Source: a virus. Taken from it: DNA of 47,077 bases. Below the pieces are notes generated by a model. The model had not been told where the DNA came from, did not search any database, and was given only the letters and a program-made list of their open reading frames with translations. The DNA lies in the IMG/VR virus record IMGVR_UViG_3300007542_000040, positions 1 to 47,077 of that record. One strand, written 5' to 3'. The position numbers and the translations under genes are program-made. Below, in pieces: positions 14,712-24,298 of the stretch (the stretch's first letter is position 1; each line of letters begins with the position of its first letter).

Positions 14712-14732
14712 ATCTCAATAAGTTGGTACAAT
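14704..14732 (+). promoter_or_regulatory. Promoter of the ribonucleotide reductase gene
   Basis: -35-like TTGCGG (14704-14709), a 17-nt spacer, then extended -10 TGGTACAAT (hexamer 14727-14732). The predicted +1 near 14739 gives a leader of about 29 nt with AAAAGGACGG before ATG 14768. It is one of the few elements here with a plausible -35. Confidence 0.65.
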
Positions 14733-14767
14733 AATACTTCATTAAAATTGAAAAGGACGGTGTTTAT

Positions 14768-16711
14768 ATGTCATTTATTGACGAAAACGGATCAATCTCA
14801 GATCCATACAGAAACTTTATTCATGTGAGCAGATACTCACGATGGCTAGAAGATAAAAATAGAAGAGAAACTTGGGTGGAAACTGTAGATCGTTACATGG
14901 ACTTCATGAAGAATCATCTAGTTAAAAACTACAACTATGACGAAAGCAACATTAAATTTGCTCAAGTTCGTGATGCAATTCTTCATCACAAGGTTATGCC
15001 ATCTATGCGTAGCATGATGACGGCAGGCCCAGCATTGGACAGAGATCATATTGCTGCATATAACTGTTCATTCATTGCAGTGGACTCACTTCGTGCATTT
15101 GATGAAGCCATGTATGTTCTGATGAATGGCACAGGGGTTGGCTTTTCTGTAGAACAGAAATATATCTCTAATCTTCCTGTCATTGCAGAAGAATTGTTCC
15201 AAAGCAATACAACCATTGTGGTCGAAGATTCTAAGTTAGGTTGGGCTAAGGCTTACAAAGAGTTGCTTGGTCTTTTGGCAATGGGTCAGATTCCTGAGTG
15301 GGATATGTCTAAGGTTCGTCCAGCAGGAGCAAGACTCAAAACATTTGGCGGTAGGGCATCTGGTCCAGAACCGCTACATGACCTTTTCAAGTTCACCGTT
15401 GAAACCTTTAGAATTGCAAAGGGTCGCCGTCTTAAGTCAATTGAAGCGCACGACCTTATGTGTAAGATTGGTGAGGTAGTCGTTGTAGGTGGAGTTCGTA
15501 GGTCTGCACTAATCTCTCTTTCAAATCTTGATGATTTTGAAATGGCAAAGGCCAAGTCTGGTCAATGGTGGGAACAAGAGGGGCAACGTGCTCTAGCAAA
15601 CAACTCAGCAGTATATAACTCAAAACCAAATACCGCTCAGTTCCTCCGTGAATGGAGAAACCTTTATGAGTCAAAATCTGGGGAACGAGGTATCTATAAT
15701 CTAGATGCTGTTCGTAAGCATATTGATAAGTTTGGTAGAAGGGATTCAAGCAAGGTTGCGGGAACAAATCCCTGTGGAGAGATACTGTTGCGTGCTAATC
15801 AGTTCTGTAATCTTACAGAGGTTGTTATTGACGCAGAAGATACGAAGGAAACCCTTGAGCAGAAGATTCGTATAGCATCAATTCTTGGAACTTGGCAATC
15901 AAGCCTAACAAACTTTAAGTATATTCGTAAATCATGGAAAGCCAACTCAGAAGAAGAGCGCCTCCTTGGAGTATCTTTAACTGGCATCTTTGGGAATACT
16001 CTAACTGGAACCGTACATGATGGACTTGCTGAAATGCTTGATGAATTGAGAGAGTTTGCAGTAGAAACAAATGTTTCTGAAGCAGACATTCTTGGTATTG
16101 AACATTCTGTTTCCGTCACTACAGTTAAGCCATCTGGGACAGTTTCTCAACTAACAGGTGTTTCCAGTGGAATTCACCCATGGTATTCAAAGCATTACAT
16201 TCGTTCTGTTCGCGCAGACAATAAAGATCCTTTGACACAATTCCTCAAAGAGTTTGGTGTTCCAAGTGAGCCAGACGTAATGAAGCCAGATGTAACCACT
16301 GTGTTTTATTTTCCAATCAAGGCTCCAGAAGGTGCAACAGTGACAAAGGATTTGTCTGCAATAGAGCATTTAGAGGTCTGGAAGGTATACAGAACTCATT
16401 GGACAGAGCACAATCCATCTGTAACTATTAACGTTGCAGAGGATGAGTGGCTTGATGTTGGTGCTTGGGTATTTAACAACTTTGATTCTATTGGAGGAGT
16501 ATCCTTCCTACCGCTCTCAGAACATTCTTACAAGCAGGCTCCATATCAAGAAGTTAGTGAGGAAGAGTATGAGGTCGCACTAGCCGCAATGCCAAAGAGA
16601 ATTCCTTGGGAGTCTTTACCACTCTACGAACTAGAAGACACAACAACAGGATCGCAAGAACTTGCATGTGTATCTGGAATTTGTGAAGTGGTGGACCTAG
16701 TATCCGCATAA
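14768..16711 (+). CDS. nrdJ: Adenosylcobalamin-dependent ribonucleoside-triphosphate reductase (class II)
   Basis: This 647-residue single-chain reductase converts ribonucleotides to deoxyribonucleotides for phage DNA synthesis. C100 (AAYNCSF) is the first active-site cysteine. NPCGE places the thiyl-radical C336, and C347 in QFCNLTE lies 11 residues later, the same spacing as C408/C419 of the Lactobacillus leichmannii enzyme. The C-terminal CVSGIC pair (C634, C639) matches its CX4C redox shuttle. VKPSGTVSQLTGVSSG is the conserved Ser/Gly loop. At 647 residues it is shorter than the about 740 of the Lactobacillus protein. It sits alone between adhesin genes and a large tail protein, with its own promoter, and depends on host cobalamin. 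Confidence 0.93.
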   Translation: MSFIDENGSISDPYRNFIHVSRYSRWLEDKNRRETWVETVDRYMDFMKNHLVKNYNYDESNIKFAQVRDAILHHKVMPSMRSMMTAGPALDRDHIAAYNCSFIAVDSLRAFDEAMYVLMNGTGVGFSVEQKYISNLPVIAEELFQSNTTIVVEDSKLGWAKAYKELLGLLAMGQIPEWDMSKVRPAGARLKTFGGRASGPEPLHDLFKFTVETFRIAKGRRLKSIEAHDLMCKIGEVVVVGGVRRSALISLSNLDDFEMAKAKSGQWWEQEGQRALANNSAVYNSKPNTAQFLREWRNLYESKSGERGIYNLDAVRKHIDKFGRRDSSKVAGTNPCGEILLRANQFCNLTEVVIDAEDTKETLEQKIRIASILGTWQSSLTNFKYIRKSWKANSEEERLLGVSLTGIFGNTLTGTVHDGLAEMLDELREFAVETNVSEADILGIEHSVSVTTVKPSGTVSQLTGVSSGIHPWYSKHYIRSVRADNKDPLTQFLKEFGVPSEPDVMKPDVTTVFYFPIKAPEGATVTKDLSAIEHLEVWKVYRTHWTEHNPSVTINVAEDEWLDVGAWVFNNFDSIGGVSFLPLSEHSYKQAPYQEVSEEEYEVALAAMPKRIPWESLPLYELEDTTTGSQELACVSGICEVVDLVSA

Positions 16712-16726
16712 GTAGGTCGGTTAGCG

Positions 16727-16755
16727 GGAGGAGTGGTCAAATAGGCTGCTCCTCC
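16727..16755 (+). terminator. Possible hairpin after the RNR gene
   Basis: GGAGGAG (16727-16733) can pair with CTCCTCC (16749-16755) across a 15-nt loop. There is no T-run after it, and a promoter starts at 16757, so it may be an inefficient terminator or an upstream promoter element. Confidence 0.4.
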
Positions 16756-16756
16756 T

Positions 16757-16765
16757 TGCTATAAT
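16757..16765 (+). promoter_or_regulatory. Extended -10 promoter, near-leaderless gene at 16773
   Basis: The sequence is TGCTATAAT with 7 nt to ATG 16773. Predicted +1 falls at or one base before the A of ATG. No SD lies between. Confidence 0.65.
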
Positions 16766-16772
16766 AGATGAT

Positions 16773-19700
16773 ATGGCTACTTCTGGAAATCAATACGCTG
16801 ATAAAGTTTTTTCAGAGCATCCTATTGCTCTTTGGTCACTTGATGAAGACTTGTATTACATATCCTTAATAGATGATAACGATAGATTGTTTTCAAATTG
16901 GACTTTATCTAATTGCACATATAGCAACTCTCCATCACTACCAGATTCCCCATCCCCATTTGATAGCGACATATATTCATCTCTTACAGCAACATCAACT
17001 TCTCCGTCATTGATAGAGGCAGAAAGTTCTAATACTTTTGACCCTTCAATGATTAATTCTGAAAAAAACACCTTTTGTGTTAACTTCTTCATGTATCAAA
17101 AACCAACATATATTAATTGGATTAAGGTTGGATACAGATACTTAGATGCCTTAGGAGTTAGTCAAGAAGTTCTTTCTGACGAAATTCCTGCACCACAAAC
17201 AGAATCTTGGGTCAACTTTAACAATGTCTATGAACTTCCCACAAGTTGGTCGGGAAGTATTAAGTTAGTTATTCAAGTTAACTTTGATGATAGTTCGGGT
17301 GGGGATGATTCATCAAGAACCTTGATAATGAATGGTTTATCCGTTGGACAAGGATCAGAAACAACGTGTTATTCAAGCCTTGGAGATATTCAGATACCTT
17401 TGCCCGAATCCTTGGGAATATCTGGAGTCAGCGCCATCTCAGCAGATCAATACGGAATTCTTTCTGATAATGGATATTACTTAGCAAGAAACAATTCTTT
17501 GCTTGCTCACAACGATGGATTTCCTATTATTTATGGAACGGATCATTCTACAAAAATTTATCCGTCTAATGTTAACCTTCCATCATTTGTTTTTCCTGGA
17601 AAAGGAATGCTTCATGAAAAGGGAAGAAATAAGCAGTACACATTAGAGATGTGGATAAAGATAGATGTTTCCACGAATACAGCGAGAAGAATTGTTGGGC
17701 CATTAGGAAATACAGACGGATTATACGTTAAAGAAGGGTTTTTAACTCTAGTTGTTGGGGATCAAATTTCATCTCATTGTGTTTCTGAATGGTATAGACC
17801 AATGCTGATTCATTTGATAATTAAAGAAAATAATATTGTATTTTTTGTAAATGGAGAAGAAGTCATCAACATCCCCTTTGACAGGGCAACGGCAGATCTT
17901 TCAAATGAAGCAGATTGGTGGGGAGTGTATTCATACCCATCAATAAGCATGTTTCATATTGACTGCATATCCATATACCCCTACAGCGTATCTAATTTGG
18001 TAGCAAAGCGTAGATTTGTTTATGGTCAAGGAACTCCTTCGATTCAATCAATAGACAATTCATTTAAGGGAACCCCCACAACAATAGACTTTTCTACCGC
18101 AGAGTACTCTTCAAATGTAATCTATCCAGATTTTGGTAGATGGGATGCAGGATACTTTAATAACTTAAACGCAACAAAAAATTATTTATCTGTTCCAAAT
18201 TACGAACTTCCAATTATAAATATAGGAGGCAGAGATGTTGGAGAATGGTATTCAGATAACTATATCGTTAATACATTAGAGTATCCAGATTCACCTCATC
18301 CAAAATTCATTACCTTTAGACCAAATATATCTTATGATATTGAGGGAGATCCGTATTGGGATGTAAATGCGCCAAACTACACAAGTCCATCTTATTTAAA
18401 CTTTCAATCACTTAACATTTTAAATGATGCTATGGCATCGGTCTATGGAATTTTTGAAGTAGAAAGCAACATTGAAGAATCAAGAACTTTGATGAGTTTT
18501 GCTAATATTACCAATGGAGAAACTTTTGACATTAATGTTGAGGGAGATGAAGTCAAGTATTCTATAAATGGAGATGTGTTTTATTCAGAATCAATTATTA
18601 TTGGAATGGAAACCCTTGTTGGAATAAATTTTGAGGGAGTTGGAATAGAATTTGGGTATAACGTATCTAGATTCTTTTCATCTCCATCATCCGTTCAACT
18701 ATATATCGGTGGTAATGGAATAAACACTTTCGAGGGAAAGATTTATGTAGTTGGGTTTTGCAATCAAACAAATTATGAAAAAATTTCAGAAAACTTTAAT
18801 TTAAATGGAATAGCAAAGAAAGATAATTATGAAATTCTAGTTGATCACTTTGCAAGTTATACACTCATGCCAGAGTATGAATACAGTAGGATGTATTTAG
18901 ACATTTCTGTTTCATCAGAATGGGAAGAATACTTTCCTCTTACATACTTTGCTAGTTATGTAAAAGATGAAAACGGAAACCCGTATTATGATTTAGATAT
19001 GTTGCAGATAAATTTGGGATACGCATCTACAGAAACTCAAGACGTTTGGAACTATCTACAATTAGAGCAAGGTTATGATGGACAAACATATCAGGATCTA
19101 AAAGATTCAATTTACTCTAATTACTTTAATTTAAAAAAGAATAATACCACTGGAGGCACGGTAAACGTAACTTCATCTCTAAAGGGATACTTAACGTTTC
19201 AATCTCTTGCTGAAGGAGCAAATTCTCCTCTATCTAACTTTATATACGAAAAAGGATTGACGGAATCATTTGTCATTGATCCAGATCTTGAAAACACATC
19301 AATTCTTCCAGAAAAGGCTTATCAAACAAAGTTTTTGTTTAAGGATAACGTTATTGTTTATCCACCAAAGGCAAAAAGTTTTGAGGATTATGCTATGGTA
19401 GCGCACCTTCAGATTAATCAAAGGTCAATATTAAAGAATCCATTAAAAATTAAAAGTTTTGAGATAAGTTCTAAAAACTTGAATTATCCATCTAATTCAG
19501 GAGATGAGTCTCAGAGGAATTACATAGGAACTAAATTTGGAACTAATATTTACACAGAAATTGATGTATTTAATGAAATTGATTACAAGAGCAAGAACCC
19601 TTACATAATCTATAAAACAAGTACGCCTTATATTTATACTACAAAGAAATCTGGAATACAGTTAGTTAATAGAGGATCTATAACCTCTCCAACAACAATT

Positions 19701-20546
19701 AAAGAATATAGGGCAGCAATTCCAGTAAACGCAAATGGATCATACAACTACAATGTATCTGCTGTAAATTTTATCGTTATGGGTAATTTGCCAGACGTAA
19801 ATGATGAGATCCCCCTCCTTAATATAAATCATAAAGGCGGGATAGTTTCTTTAATTTTAAATAAAACTGAAAACGGAACACTTATAAAAGCATACAACAA
19901 AAGCCCAGAGACAGTAATTGATGGAGGATTGTCTTCAACAGAAAGTTATGCGGATACATGGGACGCAGAATATTCAGATAGTCTAACAACCTTTATTGTA
20001 AACGTCACTGCTGGATCAATCAATCCTACAGAAACCCTGACCCCATACACGGAGATTAGTGGTGTTAACTTCTATCAAAACGGTAAGTATGTTAAAACTC
20101 CCTACATCAGAAACAATGAATGGAATTCCATAGCCATTTCCTTCGATGACAGCCTTGACTTTGGGGAATTTTACGAAGGATCAATAGATTTATTTGGTGG
20201 ATTTGTGTTTAATAATATATCTTATTATCTAGAAGAAGGTCTTGATGCTAAAATTGATCTAAACATAAGAACGTGGGATGGGGTTCTTAATCAAGATTAT
20301 GATGGCATCCCCGTAACACCAGAAAACACTTGGTCGTACTGGTCTGCATTAGAGAATACATGGCAAACCGTTTACATACTTGGAAAGTCCTCATCATATA
20401 TTAGTAGTCCAATAGACATATACAAGGCATATACGGGAACCAATAGAAGTATTGTTGATGATGGTTATGGTATGCAACTACAACAAAGGGATACCGCTAT
20501 AATTACGGATGTATCTTGGTTATCCTATACAGATAAACCTGCATAA
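16773..20546 (+). CDS. Large tail protein with LamG-like domain
   Basis: This 1257-residue protein starts with a motif of minor tail proteins (ADKVFSEHPIALWSLDE). Around residues 285-400 a LamG/concanavalin-like domain can be read (YTLEMWIKID, EWYRPMLIHLIIKE, IVFFVNGEEV), with a similar strand pattern near 560-670 (MSFANITNGETFDI, VQLYIGGNG). Such domains bind carbohydrate in many adhesins. The rest is Asn/Tyr/Ser-rich beta sequence with no enzymatic motif. It lies upstream of the head genes. A large side-fibre or tip adhesin is likely; receptor unknown. Confidence 0.78.
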   Translation: MATSGNQYADKVFSEHPIALWSLDEDLYYISLIDDNDRLFSNWTLSNCTYSNSPSLPDSPSPFDSDIYSSLTATSTSPSLIEAESSNTFDPSMINSEKNTFCVNFFMYQKPTYINWIKVGYRYLDALGVSQEVLSDEIPAPQTESWVNFNNVYELPTSWSGSIKLVIQVNFDDSSGGDDSSRTLIMNGLSVGQGSETTCYSSLGDIQIPLPESLGISGVSAISADQYGILSDNGYYLARNNSLLAHNDGFPIIYGTDHSTKIYPSNVNLPSFVFPGKGMLHEKGRNKQYTLEMWIKIDVSTNTARRIVGPLGNTDGLYVKEGFLTLVVGDQISSHCVSEWYRPMLIHLIIKENNIVFFVNGEEVINIPFDRATADLSNEADWWGVYSYPSISMFHIDCISIYPYSVSNLVAKRRFVYGQGTPSIQSIDNSFKGTPTTIDFSTAEYSSNVIYPDFGRWDAGYFNNLNATKNYLSVPNYELPIINIGGRDVGEWYSDNYIVNTLEYPDSPHPKFITFRPNISYDIEGDPYWDVNAPNYTSPSYLNFQSLNILNDAMASVYGIFEVESNIEESRTLMSFANITNGETFDINVEGDEVKYSINGDVFYSESIIIGMETLVGINFEGVGIEFGYNVSRFFSSPSSVQLYIGGNGINTFEGKIYVVGFCNQTNYEKISENFNLNGIAKKDNYEILVDHFASYTLMPEYEYSRMYLDISVSSEWEEYFPLTYFASYVKDENGNPYYDLDMLQINLGYASTETQDVWNYLQLEQGYDGQTYQDLKDSIYSNYFNLKKNNTTGGTVNVTSSLKGYLTFQSLAEGANSPLSNFIYEKGLTESFVIDPDLENTSILPEKAYQTKFLFKDNVIVYPPKAKSFEDYAMVAHLQINQRSILKNPLKIKSFEISSKNLNYPSNSGDESQRNYIGTKFGTNIYTEIDVFNEIDYKSKNPYIIYKTSTPYIYTTKKSGIQLVNRGSITSPTTIKEYRAAIPVNANGSYNYNVSAVNFIVMGNLPDVNDEIPLLNINHKGGIVSLILNKTENGTLIKAYNKSPETVIDGGLSSTESYADTWDAEYSDSLTTFIVNVTAGSINPTETLTPYTEISGVNFYQNGKYVKTPYIRNNEWNSIAISFDDSLDFGEFYEGSIDLFGGFVFNNISYYLEEGLDAKIDLNIRTWDGVLNQDYDGIPVTPENTWSYWSALENTWQTVYILGKSSSYISSPIDIYKAYTGTNRSIVDDGYGMQLQQRDTAIITDVSWLSYTDKPA

Positions 20547-20548
20547 TC

Positions 20549-20557
20549 TGGTACAAT
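20549..20557 (+). promoter_or_regulatory. Extended -10 promoter, near-leaderless gene at 20565
   Basis: The sequence is TGGTACAAT with 7 nt to ATG 20565. This position argues for ATG 20565 over the in-frame GTG at 20559, which would lie upstream of the expected transcript start. Confidence 0.65.
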
Positions 20558-20564
20558 AGTGGTT

Positions 20565-20966
20565 ATGGGAAAAGCAAAATACTATAATCATGGTAAATTA
20601 GGCAAGGGTAAGTTGTCCGTTGTCGATATTGGAGTGGCACAGCGCAATGCAGTGGGCTTTGAGTGGGGGCTTTACTTCTGGAGGTTGCCCAGTGGACACT
20701 TATTTAAGAACGAAGATGGCGATCCATTAAACATCCCATCAGTTAAGGGAGATGTGGGTCAGATTTCAAAGATACGCACTGCCGCAGCACACTTGGGTCA
20801 TCCAGAGGGAGAACCTTGGTTTTATGCTGGTATCAATCGTGCAACTGATGAAGAATATGCGGAACAGGTGGATAGACTTAACTCAGGGTTGATCCCTTCA
20901 TTAAATGACATTGGTGCAGTTGCTGCTGCCAAGAAATCACTAGAGATTTACGGAGACGTTGACTAA
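20565..20966 (+). CDS. Conserved small protein before portal, unknown function
   Basis: This 133-residue soluble protein starts MGKAKYYNHGKLGKG. It contains VAQRNAVGFEWGLYFWRLPS and a later HPEGEPWFYAGINRATDEEY segment. No membrane or catalytic motif was recognised. ATG 20565 is chosen because it coincides with the expected transcript 5' end. Its stop overlaps the portal ATG as TAATG, so it may have a head-assembly role, such as a portal chaperone or small head component. That is inferred from position alone. Confidence 0.75.
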   Translation: MGKAKYYNHGKLGKGKLSVVDIGVAQRNAVGFEWGLYFWRLPSGHLFKNEDGDPLNIPSVKGDVGQISKIRTAAAHLGHPEGEPWFYAGINRATDEEYAEQVDRLNSGLIPSLNDIGAVAAAKKSLEIYGDVD

Positions 20967-22648
20967 TGGAAAAGCAAGAGATTTTAATTAATGCAAGTAT
21001 GGCCACTCAAATCATTGAAAATGAATGGGCTAACTCAGATCCATTTGCAAAGACTTGGGACGATCTCACAAATCTTGAAGGTCTTGAAAAGAATTTTAAG
21101 CGCAGGGTAGCCCGACTAGAAAAGGCTGCTGCTCCTCCAGGAATGTCAGACGCTCTTGGAAGAGGTTCTAATGGTGTCACGGTAAACAATGTTCCAAGAG
21201 ATGCAGATGGACAAATCTCTAGAAGATACTTGAGTGACTCTAAAGCAGTGGGACAGAATACAGACAGAACCGTAGGATCTAAAAAGATAAATCCAGGTCA
21301 AGTTTATCGTAATGGGTATGGAATCTTTGATCTTATAACTCCACCATACAACCTTTATGAACTTTCTGCGTACTACGACACATCTTTTGCTAATCACGCA
21401 GCGATTGATGCAAAGGTATCTAATACCGTTGGCCTTGGATATAAGTTTGATATGACTCCTTCAACCTTAATGAAATTAGAGTCTATGGAAGATGAAAGGA
21501 AAAAGGCTAACACCAAGAGAAGAATTGAGAAGTTAAAAATTCAATTAGATACTTGGGTAGATGAACTTAATGATGAAGAAAGTCTTACAAAAATTCTTGA
21601 AAAAGTTGTAACTGATATGCAAGCAACTGGAAACGGATACATTGAAGTAGGTCGTACTGTCGCAGGAGATATTGGATACGTTGGGCATATTCCCTCAACA
21701 ACCATGAGAGTTAGACGCTTGCATGATGGATATGTTCAGATTATTGCTGGAACTATTACTTATTTTAGAAATTTTGCAGCAACAAACGCTAACCCAGTGA
21801 CTACAGATCCTAGACCAAACGAGGTAATCCATCTAAAGGAATACTCCCCTCTAAACACATTCTATGGTGTACCAGATATTATTGCAGCAATGACTTCGTT
21901 GCAGGGTGATCAGATGGCTCAGAGATATAACATTGATTACTTTGAGAACAAAGCCGTTCCTCGTTACATTATTACGGTTAAAGGAGCGAAGTTAACGCCT
22001 GAGGCAGAAGATAAGTTGTTTAGATTCTTCCAAACTGGATTAAAGGGTCAGTCCCATAGAACCCTCTATATTCCTCTGCCAGGAGATTCTGAAGGTAGCA
22101 AGATAGAATTTGAAATGCACGCTGTGGAAAATGGAGTTCAAGAAGCATCCTTTGATAAGTATCGTGCAAGGAACCGTGACGACATTCTTATGGCACATCA
22201 AGTGCCTTTATCTAAATTGGGTGGAATCGATAATGCATCACTCTCTGCGTCCATGACACAGGATCGTACATTCCGCGATCAAGTGGCAAAGCCTTTGCAA
22301 GAATATGTTGCTAAAGCAATGAATAAGGTTATTAAAGAAAAAACAGATGTTGTAGAACTTCACTTTCATCAAGTCAGCCTTACTGACGAAATTGCAGAGT
22401 CTCAGATACTTGAAAGGTATGTTAAGAATCAGATTCTTGTTCCTAACGAGGCTAGAGAAAAGATTGGAATGCCTCAAAGAGATGGGGCAGATCAACCACT
22501 AGAACTCAATCCAAGACAGGCTGCCGATGCCAAGGGAAATATGGCAGGTAACAAGGAAAGAGATTCTGAAAGAGCAAACAATCAGTCTGATGGACCCGCT
22601 GCAATTGAGGGAAGAAACCCACAAGGCGCTGGACCAAAAACGTCTTGA
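20966..22648 (+). CDS. Phage portal protein
   Basis: This 560-residue protein has portal features. An N-terminal coil carries PPGMSDALGRG and IFDLITPPYNLYELSAYYDT. A core follows with HAAIDAKVSNTVGLGYKF, ATGNGYIEVGR and EVIHLKEYSP, then FYGVPDIIAAMTSLQGD and FENKAVPRYIITVKG. A crown-side segment carries LLPG-like LPGDSEGSK and DILMAHQVPLSKLGG. The C-terminal tail is polar (ANNQSDGPAAIEGRNPQGAG). It should form the dodecameric ring at the capsid vertex for DNA packaging. Length is normal for the family. It precedes the protease and capsid genes, the canonical order. It starts inside a TAATG overlap. Confidence 0.9.
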   Translation: MEKQEILINASMATQIIENEWANSDPFAKTWDDLTNLEGLEKNFKRRVARLEKAAAPPGMSDALGRGSNGVTVNNVPRDADGQISRRYLSDSKAVGQNTDRTVGSKKINPGQVYRNGYGIFDLITPPYNLYELSAYYDTSFANHAAIDAKVSNTVGLGYKFDMTPSTLMKLESMEDERKKANTKRRIEKLKIQLDTWVDELNDEESLTKILEKVVTDMQATGNGYIEVGRTVAGDIGYVGHIPSTTMRVRRLHDGYVQIIAGTITYFRNFAATNANPVTTDPRPNEVIHLKEYSPLNTFYGVPDIIAAMTSLQGDQMAQRYNIDYFENKAVPRYIITVKGAKLTPEAEDKLFRFFQTGLKGQSHRTLYIPLPGDSEGSKIEFEMHAVENGVQEASFDKYRARNRDDILMAHQVPLSKLGGIDNASLSASMTQDRTFRDQVAKPLQEYVAKAMNKVIKEKTDVVELHFHQVSLTDEIAESQILERYVKNQILVPNEAREKIGMPQRDGADQPLELNPRQAADAKGNMAGNKERDSERANNQSDGPAAIEGRNPQGAGPKTS

Positions 22649-22667
22649 TAACAATTTAATAAAAGTT

Positions 22668-22676
22668 TGATATAAT
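22668..22676 (+). promoter_or_regulatory. Extended -10 promoter before the maturation protease gene
   Basis: The sequence is TGATATAAT with predicted +1 at 22683. The in-frame ATG at 22675 overlaps the hexamer and would not be in the transcript, so ATG 22687, four bases after +1, is the better start. Confidence 0.65.
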
Positions 22677-22686
22677 GGAAACTAAT

Positions 22687-24267
22687 ATGGAAATAAATAA
22701 GGCACATTGGTCTACAAAGGATTCTCATATTAGCCTTTCTATGCCAATAAACAAGGTAGACAAAGAACGCAGAATTGTGTCTGGATTTGCCACGTTGGAT
22801 AACCTTGATCGTCAAGGAGATGTTGTTCCTAAAGAAGCAAGCGTCAAGGCTTTTGAAAGTTTTCGTGGAAACATTCGTGAAATGCATCAACCAATTGCTG
22901 TTGGCAAGGTAGTTTCTTTTAAAGAAGATACTTTTTTTGATGAAAGTTCAAAAAAGTTTTATAACGGAATCTACGTTTCTGCCTATGTTAGCAAGGGCGC
23001 ACAGGACACATGGGAAAAGGTTCTTGACGGAACACTCACTGGATTCTCTATTGGCGGAGAAATTCATGATGCAGAAGATGTTTATGATGAGAATATGGGA
23101 AAGGCTTATCAAGTAATTAAAGATTATAGCCTTAGTGAACTGTCTCTTGTAGACAATCCTGCAAATCAGTTTGCAAATGTACTTAGTGTGGAAAAGGTCA
23201 ATGGGGAGAAGCAACTACAGGGATACCTTTCAAAAGCCACAATCGAAAATGTTTTTTGGTGCAGGAAAGATGACATTATTACAATGGATCTTGAGTCAAA
23301 TAAATCTTGCCCTCAGTGTGAAAAGTCAATGACAAATATTGGATTTGTTGAATCAAATGATAATGAAAAAGCCTCTGTTGTTAAGGGAATGATTTCAGTC
23401 ATAAAAAAGAATGAAATTCAAAAAGACATTGAGGCTGGATCTTACGTCAAGTTTGATGACGGCTATGGCCGCGTACAACAAGTAATTTTGCATGGTGGAG
23501 CAAAGTTGTCTACAGAAGAAATGGTCATTATGGCTAAATCAGATGATCCAGTTGTAGTAATTAAGGCTTATTCACAAATAGACGGTACAATAGTACCTAC
23601 AAATCGTCGCGTTATTAAAAACATTTCTTCATTAGAAAAGGTTAATGCGATTAGTAAATCAGAGGTAAAGGAGGTAAGCAAGATGGACTTAGACATTGTT
23701 GTTGTAGATGAAATTGAAAAGAGTATGGACATGGATGAAGAACAAATTAATCCAGATCCTACCGCTCTACCTGTCGTTGAAGAAACCACTAAGGCAAAAG
23801 AGCCTGAGGTTGAAAAGGCAGTAGAAATTGAAATTGAAGAAGAAGATGAAGAGGATGATGAAATGGAAGAGGAAGTTGATAAGTTTGCGGGAAGCGTAAC
23901 AGACGCAGAAGCAGGCGGAGCAGCATCTTCCGTGAATACACGAAAGTCTGACGAGGTAGTTGATACTACTTCTAAGGTTCTCGGAGATATTGCAGAATCT
24001 CTCACATCTACACTTTCCACTCTTGCAGAGACAGTAAAGGCTCTTGATGCCAAGATTGAAGGCATTAACAAAGCGGTTGCTGGAATTAGCAATGAGGTAA
24101 ATGAAGTAAAAGATAAGTTTGGAAAGCGTGTGGACGCAGTGGAAAAGGACACCGCTTTCCGTAAGTCTGCTGATCTTGGCGAGATCTTGCAGGAAGAAAC
24201 AGTAATACAAAAGTCAGTTGATTCTGGCTGGGGCGGTCGTTTCCTCACAAATGCCGACCTATTTTAA
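22687..24267 (+). CDS. Capsid maturation protease fused to scaffold-like domain
   Basis: This 526-residue protein begins with an assemblin-fold prohead protease of about 190 residues: VSGFATLDNLDRQGD, H67 in REMHQP, S121 in TGFSIGGE and YSLSELSLVDNPAN. H67 and S121 are the likely catalytic pair. A possible metal knuckle follows (C192, CPQC at 208-211), then an SH3-like segment (GSYVKFDDGYGRV...DDPVVVIKAY) seen in phage protease relatives. Next come a strongly acidic Glu/Asp run and a long coiled coil (LTSTLSTLAETVKALDAKIE) that looks like scaffold. Such fusions process themselves during head maturation. Start 22687 is chosen from the promoter position. Confidence 0.87.
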   Translation: MEINKAHWSTKDSHISLSMPINKVDKERRIVSGFATLDNLDRQGDVVPKEASVKAFESFRGNIREMHQPIAVGKVVSFKEDTFFDESSKKFYNGIYVSAYVSKGAQDTWEKVLDGTLTGFSIGGEIHDAEDVYDENMGKAYQVIKDYSLSELSLVDNPANQFANVLSVEKVNGEKQLQGYLSKATIENVFWCRKDDIITMDLESNKSCPQCEKSMTNIGFVESNDNEKASVVKGMISVIKKNEIQKDIEAGSYVKFDDGYGRVQQVILHGGAKLSTEEMVIMAKSDDPVVVIKAYSQIDGTIVPTNRRVIKNISSLEKVNAISKSEVKEVSKMDLDIVVVDEIEKSMDMDEEQINPDPTALPVVEETTKAKEPEVEKAVEIEIEEEDEEDDEMEEEVDKFAGSVTDAEAGGAASSVNTRKSDEVVDTTSKVLGDIAESLTSTLSTLAETVKALDAKIEGINKAVAGISNEVNEVKDKFGKRVDAVEKDTAFRKSADLGEILQEETVIQKSVDSGWGGRFLTNADLF

Positions 24268-24298
24268 AAAGAAAGATATTTCAGGAGGTGAAAGTCAA

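Noticed and set aside
22675-22686. Upstream ATG of the protease gene
   Set aside because: It overlaps the -10 hexamer, so it would not be transcribed from that promoter.
23568-24248. Antisense 226-residue Ser-rich frame
   Set aside because: It is the shadow of the acidic and coiled-coil region of the protease-scaffold gene; no SD or promoter was seen.
24218-24298. Upstream in-frame start for the capsid gene
   Set aside because: It lies inside the protease gene; AGGAGGTG directly precedes ATG 24299.
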